From the NCBI RefSeq assembly GCF_032854445.1, contig NC_088306.1:4894373-4958372 (forward strand): a stretch of DNA of 64,000 bases, written 5' to 3'. This document shows positions 11,392 through 25,225 of this stretch, in pieces (position 1 is the first letter of the stretch; the number at the start of each line of letters is the position of its first letter). Position numbers and translations under genes: made by a program. The notes beneath the pieces were generated by a model. That model ran no database searches, had not been told where the DNA came from, and saw only the letters and a list, made by a program, of their open reading frames with translations. This DNA comes from Liolophura sinensis. Lineage: Eukaryota; Mollusca; Polyplacophora; Chitonida; Chitonidae.

Positions 11392-12129
11392 TTCATGTTT
11401 TAGCTTTCCTTTACTGTAAGTATAACCCTATTTAGGATTGAACCTGGGCTTTCCGTTACGCACATAGTGCATGTGCAAAGCACGAGGACGCTTAACTATA
11501 AACTGTCCCATGTGAATATTACATTTCATGTAAGAATATTTAACAGCGATGTACTAGGAAAGGAATACGTGGATAGGACTCTGATTATACATGAAAGGAT
11601 CGGTGAGGGTTAGGGTCTTCGCAAAATATTACCGTTGGTTGCAGGGGATCAATCTGACCAAGTTGTCACAATGTTGTCAAGGAAGTAATATGGCTTGCGA
11701 CTGACGGGCCCTTGATGGGGGTGTACCTCAAAATTTGTATAAACTGAATGTTTTTCCATTGATACACATTTATTCTTCTATAGTTTCAACGTGGTTTTCA
11801 GTCCATTCGTAAAAGGTTTAGCTCAGTAACTTAAGAGACGCGTGGTCATGGTTCAAAACCAGCCTGCGCTGACTACAGTTTATTTTATTTTAGTGCATTT
11901 ATTTTTGTCCCTTTTCCTATGAATGCCTCCTTTTTCATATGTGTATTTCCCGGTAAACATTACCTGAGTGGTACTGCATGTTAGTAGTCGTATGTAGATT
12001 TATGTCCGAAATCCTAATCTGGTGTCGGGCGACAGATAAGTTTTTGATGTGACAAGTTGTGTGGAATTCATCTAAAGGAAATACACAAAGTCTTAGCGAA
12101 ACACAAAAGCATAATGAAACAGTTAATTT

Positions 12130-12235
12130 ATTTTAGTTATTTATTTGATTGGTGTTTTACGCTGTACTCAGAAATTTTTCACTTATACAACTTTTCATTA
12201 AATCTGGGGTCAAGGGGAAATGACAGTGAGATTAC
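12130..12235 (-). mobile_element. SINE A 3' fragment
   Basis: TTTATTTGATTGGTGTTTTACGC followed by CACTTATACAAC; similarity fades after about 12220. Intergenic. Confidence 0.65.
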
Positions 12236-12649
12236 TTGTGATGAAAGCATAGAAAATTGCTGAGACTGATTGGCCTTAAACACCGCGTGGCGATTCCTTA
12301 TTTGTGACAATGGCCTACTACATTCACACTACGTCGTATAAATGACCTGTCATAGATATATCACTATAGCCGGCTTCGCGTAGCTGCCGTGGATCAAATC
12401 TTCGCGTTGCCCACATCGGTGCTTTGCATTTGACTAGCAGTTTTTGAATTCATTTAATTATTTTATAATATAAAAATTATAGTAATTATTTTATTATACA
12501 TATAATATTATTCACTGAATCATAGATCTTCTTCACACAACAATTTCTGTCACAAATTACATTATTGTAAATAAATATTAATTATTATACATGTTTACCA
12601 ATAAAGAAAAGGCGAAATGATTATTGTCTGTTGATATGTTTACAAGTAC

Positions 12650-12692
12650 CCCCGGCGTAAAACACCAATCAAATAAATTTTAAAAAAAATAA
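12650..12692 (+). mobile_element. SINE A tail fragment
   Basis: Only the last 40 bases of the family (GGCGTAAAACACCAATCAAATAAA) remain. Confidence 0.6.
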
Positions 12693-12775
12693 ACTCACGC
12701 CAATGATATGTACATTTAATAAAAAGAAATGGCTATATGCCTAGACTTGAACATTCAGAACTGGTTCTATTATGT

Positions 12776-13003
12776 TTATTTATTTGATTAGTATTTATGC
12801 CGTACTCATACGACGGCGGACAGTATTATGGTGGGAGGAAAACGGGCAGAGTTCGCAGGTTACTGTTAGACCTCCCCACGTACGGCCGAAGTGGATGCCA
12901 GCATGAGGTGGACTTGAACTCACAGCGACCGCGTTGGTGACAGGCTCCTGGATTATTGCGGCGCGCTTACGTGAAAACCACCTCGGCCACGGAGGTCCCC
13001 ATT
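12776..13003 (-). mobile_element. SINE A, full length
   Basis: Runs from the TTTATTTATTTGATTAG tail to the tRNA-like head, visible on the plus strand as CCTCGGCCACGGAGGTCCCC. The segment GACTTGAACTCACAGCGACC is the complement of the B-box region. A small deletion removes part of the 3' domain next to CATACGACGG. Confidence 0.85.
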
Positions 13004-13427
13004 TAACGATCAATAATCCAGTTCGCACATTAACCATCCCAGCGGGCGTAACCTTAATTACAGATAACGTCATCCACTAGTTAGTAACACGTAAATACGT
13101 AATTTATAATTCGTTACTTATCTCTAACAAATAACTTAATTTATATATACAAATTATTAAATTATATTAAATGTAGGTTATTATGTATGATTATGTCGGC
13201 CTATAATCTGTCATGATTATGGATGATAATGTGTTGTGAGTGCGAATTGAATAACCTGCAATTATGGCTTGGGGACCTCATCTGGTACGTAATGAGGTAA
13301 CCTGTGAATTCCACAGTTCAGTAACTGGTAACTCGCTGAATATAAGGTGACTATGTTTTTCACCTCTCTCCATTGAATTATACGTGCACCCTGCTTCTTT
13401 CATTATTTGTACACAAGTCCATTTAAA

Positions 13428-13490
13428 GGTTCGTCGTCATATGACTGAAAAATTGTTAAGTACGACATTAAACACCATCCACCCATCCAT
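13428..13490 (+). mobile_element. SINE B 3' fragment
   Basis: Contains CGTCATATGACTGAAAAATT followed by AAGTACGACATTAAACACC, then a (CATC)n-like tail. Confidence 0.75.
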
Positions 13491-13588
13491 CATCCGTCCA
13501 TTCGCCCTTTCATCCATTTATTTATTTGTTTTGGTTATTTAAAGCTCATTGCGACTTCCAGGGCCTTGACTATTGAGATCGCGTATTC

Positions 13589-13850
13589 CAACACTCAAAA
13601 AACAAACAATCAATCCGTTAATTTTAACAGAAAGTCTGTTGTCTGAATGTATTCTGCTATTCTGCAGAGTATTATGTTACATGGAGTACATATACTCTAT
13701 TTCAACATAGGGATTTCATTAGACTGACAAATATTATGTCCAATACGACACAGTATTATGTTATAATAAGAGAATACGTTCTAACACCACTCAGACAACA
13801 GACTTTCTGATATAATTAACAAACTAATTTTGTTTGTGTGGATCCAGCTC
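13589..13850. mobile_element. Palindromic MITE of about 260 bp, copy 1
   Basis: The left end has ACACTCAAAAAACAAAC, GTTAATTTTAACAGAAAG and TCTGTTGTCTGA. The right end has the inverted counterpart CAGACAACAGACTTTCTG, TTAACAAACTAATTTTG. There is no ORF. Sister copies are at 21350, 25913 and 30384. Confidence 0.75.
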
Positions 13851-14328
13851 TATGGTAGATTTGGTAGGGCAGTGGGTATTACGGTGCTGGTGAAGTTTGG
13901 GGTGGGAATGCATGTAGTTACCTAAGGTTTAGTATGTAGAAATGCACTTAATAGGTCATAAAATGATATTTTAACGCTTATCTCAGTTCACCTTTTATTC
14001 TACAAGTCCTTCTGCTGTCAAGTAACCGCCTGTTTTTCGTCCCCCCTCCCCCCACCTTTTTCACAGAACTTTGTCCATTAGTTGACAAAGAACTTCTAGA
14101 CATTCATGTGTGATAAAAACAGGGCCCGGTTTCAGGAAGCATTCTTCACGTTACGTTCTCTAAACTACTACCGCAACCAGTACTGTAGGCATCACATCGT
14201 CATGGTAGTTGCGAGCTCGTAAGGTTAACAGTGCTGCGTGAAACTGGGGCCTTTAAAAATGTGTTCACTGAAATATAAAACTGAGATGTGTCATGTTTTA
14301 TTGCCTTTATCTTTATGTACATGTCAAA

Positions 14329-14372
14329 CATACATACATACATACATACATACATACATACATACATACATA
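14329..14372. repeat. (CATA)11 microsatellite
   Basis: Uninterrupted CATA units; translation gives the low-complexity YIHT peptide seen in short frames here. Confidence 0.95.
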
Positions 14373-17115
14373 GTTTTCATGACGACTCCATTCCATGGAA
14401 TGATTTGTGCCAAGACAATAAGATGTGTTTCAGGGATTTAGGCTGTTCTAATCAACAAATCTGTGGTTAATCCATGGCGAACTATTGCCGGAATAATGTG
14501 CCCTAAAATCTGTGCTTCCTACACAACTTATTCCCCAATACATGTACATGTAGCTTACTTACTGACGCCCACTGGTTTGGAGGAAGATTCTACGGTGTAG
14601 TGACTCAGAGGGTAACTGTGACGCCACATCCATGTTTTTTGGCATGTGGTAGCTCGTTCCAAGGTACATTCAGAATAACGAAATCTGGCAGTCTGTGTGT
14701 GTTAACAGGCAAAAACCCGATGTGACGTCCCTGATCCCAATATGACTAGAAAAAACCACCATAGAATCCAAAGTTCCAGATGCATTTTACGGTGTTGAAA
14801 ACATTTAAAAAAAAATAAATCGAACTATTTTTAAGAAAGATGTTTTATGTGACATATACTTTACTCTGGTGCTTTCTTTGCCTTTAGATACACAACAGGC
14901 CTGCATCACCGGAAATGTTTAAACATGACTAACCGGAAATTACTGTGAGGATCAGATAGCGAAAACCGGAAGTGATGTGTAAAACAATACAAAGCTTTTG
15001 AGGTCAAGGTCTTTCATGGCGCGGGTGGACAGAGTGAGTGGTTTGCTGTGAAGATTCCGTCAACAGCTTGAATGATTGTCCTTCGAACCTGGAAATTTGA
15101 AGACGTCGTAAAAACAGAGCGTAAAATTATATTTTTTAAATCTAGGGGTTACGGCCGAGCTATGTATGACGCCTATGTATAAGACTTGCCCTTCTTTATT
15201 GGTTGAATTGAATTGAAATATACATTAACATAATATCACATAAATTAACGATACAAACGTAATTTCAGTACATGTTGATGTAAAAATGCCTTAAGCTAGA
15301 TCTAAAGTTGACTTCAAAGCTAAAGATGTCTTTTCCAATAAGATTTACAAATTACATAAAACTACATAATAATACTCTCGCATAAGCTGGGTATAATTCA
15401 GGCCTGCTCAAAAATTAAACCTTACGCCTTACGAGAATCGCTTGCATCAAGTTCAAAAGTCAAAAATCTGTTAAATGCGGTGGTATAAAAACAAAGCGAT
15501 GGAATTCAACAGTTTAACAGATGGTGATAGCAGCTGTAAAATAAGAGTGTACCAAATTTGAACAGTCTAATTGTTGAGATATTTTTCCCATACCATTTCG
15601 TCATGCATGAACATAAGGACACATTGATATACTCACCCACGGACAATGATAAATCACGATGCCCTCATTCAGTCATTAGCCAGATGGCATTGCCGTATTT
15701 TTTAATCCGGTGATGTTTACCTATGTGTATATAGGCCTGTGATAATCCTAAAGGTGTAAGGTGAAAAACGTGCGTCACAGAGCCTAGGAATGCATTTACG
15801 TGTGTATGTGTCAGGATTAAAAGAGTATATGTCCGAAACTAATGAGGTGGGAGGAGTGCTATACCCGGAACTTTTTTTAGACTCTTTTCTGTGCTATTTA
15901 AGGTGTTAAAATGATTCTAATGTTGCTAGGAAATGTATTTATGTTTGTATTTTTCGATATTAACAGTGTATATGTCAGAAATTACACTACACTAATACAC
16001 TAATAATAATCCATATACACTAATAAAATAAATTTTATATTTACCAAGAATAGCTTAAACTATTGTGTTTTAGTAAATATCAGACTTTTACTTGTACTAT
16101 TTAAGGTGTTAAAATGATTCTAACGTTTAAAAAAGTTACCGTTCATGTAAAATCCAATCCGGTTTACAAGTTTTAAGAACATTATAACCGTGCGAGAGAT
16201 ACGCAAATCCAGAGTACGACTTGCCTAATCTGAATTACGGGTATGGTACATTATTACAAGCGTGACTAAGGCTGCAAGATTTAACCCAGAAAACCCTATC
16301 TCCACTATTAGCTAATCAGGGTCGATTGTATATCCCTTGAACACGTTCACAGTCGAGGCAAAGGTAATATTTGGGCTATTACAAAGTAAGAGCAAATATT
16401 CGATTCGATTCGATGTCTATTTTTATTAAAAAATCTCCGGTATAGCCTCCTGAAGCGCTGTTGTATACGATGCATGGTTGTAAGCCATTCGGCTGATGTA
16501 CATGTATCATATGACCTTTTTCTCCTCAGCCCACAGACACAGCGCTCTCGACGAGTGGGAAGATGACAAACACAGAAGATCAACAATTTGTTGACCTTAT
16601 TTGATCCTTGATGAGATAAATAAACATAGTGGGTGGCAATTTGTGATTAAATAATGAAGATACGACTAACCGGTTTCCTCTGAAAGGTTTCGCCTAGTTC
16701 ATTGCAGATAAAGCGCAGTTCTCTGCACATATAGGTGGGTGGCGAGGCCCCGTGGCCCACAACGATACATACTATGGCAGATCATACCTGTTGGCCGCTA
16801 TAAACGTCTCTGCTGAAAATGATCACCATTTCTGTTTACTTTCAGGTCGACTGGCGTAGGCTACCATTTTGTAAAGCCATCTTTGTGACAATGGCGGTTA
16901 TTTAGGACAGATACAATTTCATAAACACCGTGTCACGGCGTACAGCGAATTGCATTTTTCAAGGTGACCACTGAAAGCAAAGCAGCTTGTACACCTTACA
17001 TGATAAAAAAGAATATTTTTTTATTTTTCAAACATTGTGAGTAATTCGTCCCTTACATTCACGCCTCTGACAAATGGAATTATGTGGGCTTATGTCAGAG
17101 GGATAAGTCACATAC
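14373..17115. other. AT-rich intergenic stretch, no gene seen
   Basis: No exon-like open frame with recognisable sequence on either strand. About 14720-14900 resembles 33710-33900 (both have GGAACTATTTTT or CGAACTATTTTT, and CTTTCTTTGCCTTTA), which may be a very old shared repeat. Confidence 0.4.
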
Positions 17116-17189
17116 AGCCAATTTCCGCCGAAGATCCCGGAGAAAAAGAAATAGCCAATTTCCGCCGAAGATCCCGGAGAAAGAGAAAT
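17116..17189 (+). repeat. 37-bp direct duplication
   Basis: Two adjacent units beginning AGCCAATTTCCGCCGAAGAT, differing at about one base. The period is not a multiple of three, so the unit is read in two different frames in the overlapping short ORFs; this argues against coding. Confidence 0.85.
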
Positions 17190-17496
17190 ATAAAGAGAAA
17201 ACTTGGAAAAGGTGTATACGTTGCCGGATGTGGCGCATCTTGTGGTATATCAACCAAACTCTTGAAATCATGACCAATCAAATTTCTAGGAAACTAATTC
17301 ATTTCAGGGGGAATTACAAATGCCAGCTGTGTGACGATCTAAAATTGCCATAGCCCGTTTTTGTAGTGTGTGATCAATTGTCAATACTCAAGAATATAGT
17401 ATTTATGCGAAAACGGCTGTCGTATGTAAGCCATCTGCTCTGCATGAAGGACAATTGAATGAATGAATGCATTTATTTAGTTGATCAATGTTTTAT

Positions 17497-17757
17497 TTCA
17501 TTTATTTGATTTGATTGGTGTTTACGCCATATACTCAAGAATATTTCACTTATGCGACGGGGTCCAGTATTCTGGCGGGAGGATACCAGGCAGAACCCGG
17601 GGGAAACCCACTACCATTCATTCGGGTTGCTGCAAGACCTTCCGGCGTACAACCGGAGAGGAAGTCAACATGAGCTGGACTTGACACTCACAGCGATTGA
17701 TAGGTGAGAGGCTCCTGGGTCATTCCTGGCACGCTAACCACACGGACACGGAGCCCG
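17497..17757 (-). mobile_element. SINE A, full length
   Basis: The tail and 3' domain (TTGATTGGTGTTTACGCC, AAGAATATTTCACTTATGCG) lead to the middle (AACCCGGGGGAAACCC, AACCGGAGAGGAAG) and to a tRNA-like head with CACGGACACGGAGCCC. Confidence 0.85.
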
Positions 17758-19185
17758 CGTCATCGTGTTTGACACCGTTTAAACATCCTGACGCCAAAGC
17801 GTGTGTTGAGAGGATACACACTAGCATAACAACGAGAATACATTACATGTACATCACTCCACTCACGTCGGCCATTTGTTATTCAAAGCATGTATACAAT
17901 GTGACAAAATCAGAGCCATTCCTAGCACCAACAAAACTACAAAACTATTTTTATTTTATTTTTAAAGCTTAACTGTGTCATCGAAAGCAGGTGAAATACT
18001 CTAAAATTCGGGCCACATCTTATTAATATGACGTCACATCGCATTTATCGTAAGAATTTTTTATCATGAGAAGATAGTTGCGTAACATTACATTAAATGT
18101 GAAATACAAGTTTGCTACTGTCAGGCTTCAACTTTAACCAGCTGTATATACTGGCTGCTGAATTTGGCTAAAATTTCAATATAAAAAGAGACATAATACT
18201 AGCTGGCGCACGACCTCTTAGCTAATGTACAATATTAGCTAATACACTTTCGAACAAGAATTAAGAACTGGGAAATCATCTCTGATGAACTACCGTATAT
18301 ATACAGGATAATTCTAACTGGTTACGTGGAGTTTCAAATGCTCAAAATAAATAGGAGAAATGTGCCATTTCTTGGTTAAAAAAATAAATGAAAACAAAAA
18401 ACACATCTATTTATTGCCTATTTTTCATTTGAGGTATACATATTTTTTACTTGCCTTTGAGTTAACAATTATACATGGTCCACAAGTCGTGCTTCTTTTC
18501 AAATATTAACTCTTAAAACAATGATCAAAAAGTTATTTTAGATATAGTAACCAGTGATTTTTTTATTTTATATTTTTTTTGACTGACACTCACTTCTTTT
18601 TTCTGTTATTTTAACGCCTCCTTATGCAGACTGTTGTCTGAAGCGGGATGTTGACACATGGAAACACCCGAGTGGACAATAGTGTGTGTGATGAATGCAG
18701 CGTAGGCCACCATATTCATCTTGCACGCCCTCGTGCCGAGTCGTGCCGATGAATTCAGCAGCAGGAAACACAAAAAATGTGCGGAACTACGCGAAATAAA
18801 TATATAGCCAAGACGCAGTCACGCCTATCTGAAAGGCCAGCTTTTTGAAGGACAGTGCTCTTTACTTTTATGACATAATAGTTGACTACACATTCCTTTT
18901 ATCTGTGTTTCCAATCCTTCTCTGTCATCCACTGATGCCTAGACCTCTATGCTTTATTGTCTCGAAAAAACAAAACAAAAAAACAACTCAAAACACGCAC
19001 ACGTAGTGAAACCGGGCAGTTGGGTTATAATTATGTAGGCTTGGCAATACTTCACTATACTTTATCATCATTTACATTTTTTTTAACAATTTAATACCTC
19101 AACTTATCTTAATATAACATTGTTGAGGTGGTCAAAATTTCTCGAGATTAAAAGTAAAGAAATGGCTTTGAAGGTAAAATCACGA
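17758..19185. other. Intergenic stretch, no gene seen
   Basis: AT-rich sequence with poly(T) runs. No repeat family or exon was recognised. Confidence 0.4.
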
Positions 19186-19455
19186 GGCTTAGAGAACATT
19201 GGTGTGTATGGCACCCAGCATTGGAAGGTTAGAGCAAGGAAACAGTACTGGCTGGCCTGGTGGGAGTAAAACGTGACTGATTACGGTGTCATGTCTGGTA
19301 TCTTCGGCATGATACCTCATGCAGTGGCGGCAGCACTTAGTCGGCATGGGTTCGCCCTGCCACAAGAAGACACAGTATATGTATATGCACCTATAATGAC
19401 TCCTCGTCATATGACTGAAAATTGTTTAGTACTTGTACGACGTAACCCCTAAATA
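19186..19455 (+). mobile_element. SINE B, 5'-truncated
   Basis: Contains AGAGCAAGGAAACAGTACTGG, GGTGTCATGTCTGGTATCTT, CAGTGGCGGCAGCACTT, CCTGCCACAAGAAGACAC and CTCCTCGTCATATGACTGAA, in family order. The tRNA-like head is missing. Confidence 0.85.
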
Positions 19456-19952
19456 TACAAACATACCCTAGTATATAGCTTATTTGAGGTTTAAAGCTTT
19501 ACTTACTCATAGCAAAATGTGATCACTTCATGGTAACCGACTTACAGAAGCTTAGTTGTCTCCTCCAAATCAAAGTCAGTTTTCTCAATCCAAAATTTAT
19601 TTGCAAAAGATGAGAAATTATTTTTTAAATGTGTTAAGTAAATTATCTTTTGAGAAAAGTTTATGAATACCAAATTATTTTAGAAAAATTTAACTGTTTA
19701 ACATTAATTTCAGAAAAGATATATTGTACGGCTTTATTTTCCGGGCGGTCGTCTAAGAAGTAAATTACTATAGCTCAAACCTTCCAACAAAATAAATAAA
19801 ATAAATAAACAAATAAATAAATAAATGATTACGGCTTAAAGTAACAATGAATAAAAATAATTAATTAAAAAAGCTGCAAACTGCAAATGAATGAATAAAA
19901 ACAAATAAGTAAGCAAGTAAATAAGTAAATACATGAAACAGAATTAAACACT

Positions 19953-20120
19953 TTTATTTATTTATTTCATTGGTGTTTTACGCCGCACTCAAGAATATTT
20001 CACTTATACGACGGCGGCCAGCATTATGGCGGGAGTAAACCGGACAGAGCCTGGGGGAAACCCACAACAAACCGCGGGTTGCTGTTACACCTTCCATCGT
20101 ACGGTCGGGGAGGAAGCGAG
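19953..20120 (-). mobile_element. SINE A, 5'-truncated
   Basis: TTTATTTATTTCATTGGTGTT to GGTCGGGGAGGAAGC; the head is absent. One of the better preserved 3' halves. Confidence 0.85.
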
Positions 20121-20363
20121 CAACAGAACTTAATAAAGGTCTATGTTTTAAACTAGATTCGAGGTACACAATCTGACTGACTGGAGTATATGAAATGTAG
20201 GTTATGTATAAAAGCAAATGCTATTATTATTAAAAATGTTGGCGTGTGCCAACGTTTGCTTGGTGACAATTTTTTTGACTTTATTATCATTAATGAAAGA
20301 CATTTAAAGTAAAAATAAAAAAGCAAACAGCACCTGTTTGTCTCTGTTCCTCTTTATAGTTCT

Positions 20364-20587
20364 CTCTTTACCAGGTAGATGACTAAACTTAGGAGAATCC
20401 CCGGAAGTTTATACTGGGCTGAGCTCTCTGCTGAGAAATATATCTCGGCCTTGTCATGGAACATTTCTGTCTTCCCTCTTTACCAGGTAGATGACTAAAC
20501 TTAGGAGAATCCCCGGCAGTTTATAGTGGGCTGAGCTCTCTGCTGAGAAATATATCTCGGCCTTGTCATGGAACATTTCTGTCTTCT
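20364..20587. repeat. 112-bp direct duplication
   Basis: Two adjacent units starting CTCTTTACCAGGTAGATGAC and ending GGAACATTTCTGTCTTC, nearly identical, so recent. Confidence 0.9.
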
Positions 20588-20708
20588 ACATGTAAATCTA
20601 TATTTAGCTCTCGCGTTCACTCTATATATGGTTTCAAATAGGTCTATATTCTTCGGTCTGATTTTCCATTCTGGTTAGAAATACCGCATATGTAAGCTAC
20701 AGGGTTAC

Positions 20709-20886
20709 AGGATGTGTGCAGGGATATTCAGTCTCGGCATTAGGCCAAAATAATTTTGATGTCAGCAGGATGTATACAGGGATATTCAGTCTCGGCATTA
20801 GGCCAAAATAATTTTGATGTCAGCAGGATGTATACAGGGATATTCAGCCTCGGCATTAGGCCAAAATAATAATGTTGATGTCAGCA
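20709..20886. repeat. 58-bp tandem repeat, three units
   Basis: Each unit has AGGATGT, then CAGGGATATTCAG and CTCGGCATTAGGCC. The units differ at only a few positions. Confidence 0.9.
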
Positions 20887-20942
20887 CTATGTATGTGTTT
20901 ACGGAAGTGTGAGTATGTATACATGAAGGCGGATCTCATCAT

Positions 20943-21205
20943 ATTTTTTGATTTGATTGGTGTTTTACGTCGTACTCAAGAATATTTCACTTATACGACG
21001 GCGGCCAGCATTATGATGGGAGGAAACCGGGCAGAGCTCAGGGAAACCCACGACCATCCGCAGGTTTCTGCCAGACCTTCCCACATATGGCCGGAGAGGA
21101 AGCCAGCATGAGCTGGACTTGAACTCACAGCGACCGCATTGGTGAGAGACTCCTGGATCATTACGCTGCGCTAACGTGATAACCAACTGAGCCACGGAGG
21201 CCCCG
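20943..21205 (-). mobile_element. SINE A, full length, well preserved
   Basis: The clearest full-length copy in the intergenic half. On the minus strand it starts GGGGCCTCCGTGGCTCAGTT, has a B-box region GTGAGTTCAAGTCCAGC, then GGCTTCCTCTCCGGCC, the conserved CCCACCATAATG-like segment (here CCCATCATAATG), and ends GAATATTCTTGAGTACGACG plus CACCAATCAAATCAAA. Confidence 0.9.
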
Positions 21206-21349
21206 ATGACATTATAAGATAAATCAGTTGGGACTGGCACACGCCAACATTTTTAATAATAATAATCAATAAAGGATTTATATGTAGCCTGCGATAGGAA
21301 TGCTGAAAGAATGGAAGGATGAATGATTAAGCCTACTGACTTAACTTGC

Positions 21350-21600
21350 CTTCAAAGAATTATTCTGTTAAATTTAACAGGTAATCTGCTGTCTATAATG
21401 TATTCTGTGATTGCAGCAGGTTATTCTGTTAAATACAACACACATATAATATTAACTCAACATAAAGATTCTATAAGACTAACAGAATAGTATGTTGAAT
21501 ATGGCAGAATATTGTGTGACAATAACAGAATACATTCTAGCATCCCTCAGACAACAGAGTTTGTGATCAAATTAACAGATTAATTCTTGGAGTGTGGCGT
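21350..21600. mobile_element. Palindromic MITE, copy 2
   Basis: Left end CAAAGAATTATTCTGTTAAA with TTAACAGG; right end CAGACAACAGAGTTTGTGATC, TTAACAGATTAATTC and TGGAGTGTGG. Internal CAACATAAAGATTCT and AGACTAACAGAATAGTATG match the other copies. Confidence 0.75.
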
Positions 21601-22560
<960 letters not shown>

Positions 22561-23139
22561 TGCTGCTGGACGTGAGGCTATAGAATTTCGTCAACATGGA
22601 ATAGGCATATAAGCAGAAGATGTACACAGTGCATGGTAGTATAAACCTGTGGAGAAGGTCTTCAGTTCCTTCAAAAAGAGACAAAATTCTAACATATTTT
22701 AACAAGGTGCAAAATAACAGTACATAAATCAGTTATGTCAGGACATTAATGCTTGTGAGTAGACTCAGCATTCCGCAATCCTGAGGCAAATTCTGCACCG
22801 ATCTGTGTGAATGGCCGCTGCGCATGTGTCTTTTATGTCTATTCTGCGTGTCACTAATATCTGTACTGCATTCCAGTGATGTCTATATTGCATGTCACAC
22901 CCACACCCGACATTCAAACAGTTTATTTATTGTACTTGTTTGTGTAAAGGACACGGATGCTGAAAAGCCTGGTTATTTTTTTTCCTGTTTTTGTGCGATA
23001 AGCCAGTAACACTATGAGGGAAGTCGTGCGGTAATATTGCGACAATCTGAGCACGTGCTATTTACGAGCAAAGATAAGGCGAGTGTTTTAATGCGCCTTC
23101 CTAGTATTTGCTTGGTGACAATTTGGTATACATATATGA

Positions 23140-23275
23140 CTCAGAATGTCCTGGCAAAGGTCTGCCGGCAACCTGCGGATGGTCGTGGCTTTCCCCAGGG
23201 GCCACTATAATGCTGACCACCGTCGTATAAGTCAAATATTCTAGACTACGACGTAAAACACCACTCACACATATA
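23140..23275 (+). mobile_element. SINE A, 5'-truncated
   Basis: Shows AAGGTCTGCCGGCAACCTGC, GGATGGTCGTGG, a deletion over the CCCGGTTTCCTCC part, then ATAATGCTGACCACCGTCGT to ACGTAAAACACCACTC. Confidence 0.8.
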
Positions 23276-24079
23276 AAAATCAACAATGTCTTGGTGAATG
23301 GAATTATTTACCAAGTTCATTAAAAGAATGTCCCTCTAAATCTCCCTCTGATTGCCACTATGAATTTTAAGGTTTTGTAATATTTCACTATTAGCCTACT
23401 TCATCATTTTATAAGGGGATTTTTGGTGTTACCTATCCTGGGATGAAATAAGCCGTCAGCGGTTTTATTCCCAAAGGATTACTTTATAATTTGGCTAAAT
23501 TTGTATTTTCATTCCTTTATATGTCAAATTATTGAAATTAAAAACAAATGTGAGCTATATATACTTTATTATATATGGCTCACATGGTGTGCGGTAAAAT
23601 AGGTCACGTAATTTGCGGTCACGTACCTGAGCACGTGATGTTCAGTCATGGCCCATACATGGTGACGTTTGCGAAACGGGTCAATTTCTGGGAACAGTTC
23701 GGCTATCCCTTAATACAAAAACATACTGCTAAAATGCATTGGAAACTTTTTGTCTTTAAATCATTCACTTCATATGAAGCTTGTACAAAGCGTGTGACCA
23801 TGCAGTGGGACGTACATGTGCCATAGCACATCTGACCACCACGCCCTATACAGGCCTCAATTGAGGAATATTATCTCAAATCAAAACAGTGGTATTCATG
23901 GTAATTATTAGCATTAGATATCTTGAGGATATTTCCCACACATGTCACTTGACCACTTGTATATAGCTTGTGCGAGTAAAATACCTAGTAAGTACCTAAA
24001 TGTAATATATGAATAAACCACCCTCTCACCAATGCTTTCGCTGTGAGTTCAAGTCCAGCGCATGATATATAGGCCTACA

Positions 24080-24365
24080 TAAGAGACCAAAATAGGCGCC
24101 TAAATGTAATGTATACCTAAAACACCAATAAACACGTACATGTAATGTGTACATAAGACAAAAAATTAATATCGAAATGTGATGTGTACATAAAAGACCA
24201 AAATAAGCACCTACATGTAATGTATACGTAAAACACCAAATAAATAAGTACATGTAATGTGTACATAAGACAAAAAATAAATATCGAAATGTGATGTATA
24301 CATAAAAGACCAAATAAGCACCTAAATGTAATGTATACGTAAACACGAAATAAATACTTAAGAAT
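24080..24365. repeat. Degenerate minisatellite of 35-65 bp units
   Basis: Repeated blocks of the form (C/T)ACATGTAATGTATAC or GAAATGTGATGTGTACAT, each followed by AA(A)ACACCAA or AAGACCAAA and ATAA. It begins beside a SINE A internal scrap (about 24026-24060, CCTCTCACCAATGC). Confidence 0.75.
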
Positions 24366-24929
24366 AATGTATCAGTGAACCACCAAATAAAACGTGTTAT
24401 TTATCTTTTTTCCGGAAACCCAGGGAAAACGATGGGGAGAGGAGGGGATGTGTTTACTGTGCTGTGACCAATAAAATAAATAAATTAATTCAAATTAAAC
24501 ACCCTGGAGCGGCGATGTTCATAGACGCATAGCGTAACTATAGCAAACGATAACTGTCTATATTAAAAAAAAAGTGCTGTATACATGTTAAGATATTTGA
24601 ATTTATATACATGTATTAGACTTTTATGGTTGTATTTCTTTTTTGTGTGCCGACACAATGGTTAAAATAAAAATAACGGAAAAGAAAAAGATATTTTTTT
24701 ACACTTTTTTTTTAAAATAACGGAAAAGAAAAAGATATTTTTATACTCTTTAATTTAGTGTTTTTAGTGTTTTAATTACATGAAAATTTCATTGATAAAC
24801 ACAGAGATTTTTGGCCAGCACGTCACCTTTAGTCTCCGGCAGTCTGAAATCCGGTAAAAATAAAGACATAGCTGCAGTTATAATTACGTGTACACGCAAT
24901 CAGGATAATTATTTTCGTCACGTCTGCAC

Positions 24930-25225
24930 AGCACGTACATGTACTCCAGTTACGCTTCCTCACGCCTGCAGAGTCACTACTGATCGAGGCTATCACCACA
25001 CGTACGTGTACTCCAGTTACTCTTCCTCACGTCTGCAGTCACTACTGAGCGGGGATATCACCACACGTACATGTACTCCAGTTACCGGTACACTTCCTCA
25101 CGCCTGCAGAGTCACTACTCATCGGGGGTATCACACGCACATGTGTTCTACTTACGCTTCGTCACGTGTGCAGAGTCACTACTGAGCGGGGATATCACCA
25201 CACGTACATGTACTCTAGTTACGGA
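24930..25225. repeat. Minisatellite of about 65 bp, five units
   Basis: Units contain CTTCCTCACGCCTGCAG, AGTCACTACTGA, TATCACCACACGTAC and ATGTACTCCAGTTAC. Most units hold the 10-bp palindrome GTACATGTAC. The 124-residue open frame here is only the translation of the array. Confidence 0.85.

Larger units (their letters stand above)
20223..21266. repeat. 1.04-kb unit bounded by 29-bp inverted repeats
   Basis: The left arm ends TGTTGGCGTGTGCCA (20251) and the right arm begins TGGCACACGCCAACA (21235). The match continues outward through an A/T run and ATT triplets for about 29 bases without mismatch. Inside are a two-unit and a three-unit tandem repeat and a SINE A. No transposase-like frame is present. 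Confidence 0.65.

Noticed and set aside
24811-25185. 124-residue plus-strand frame with repeated CRVTT-type peptides
   Set aside because: Translation of the 65-bp minisatellite.
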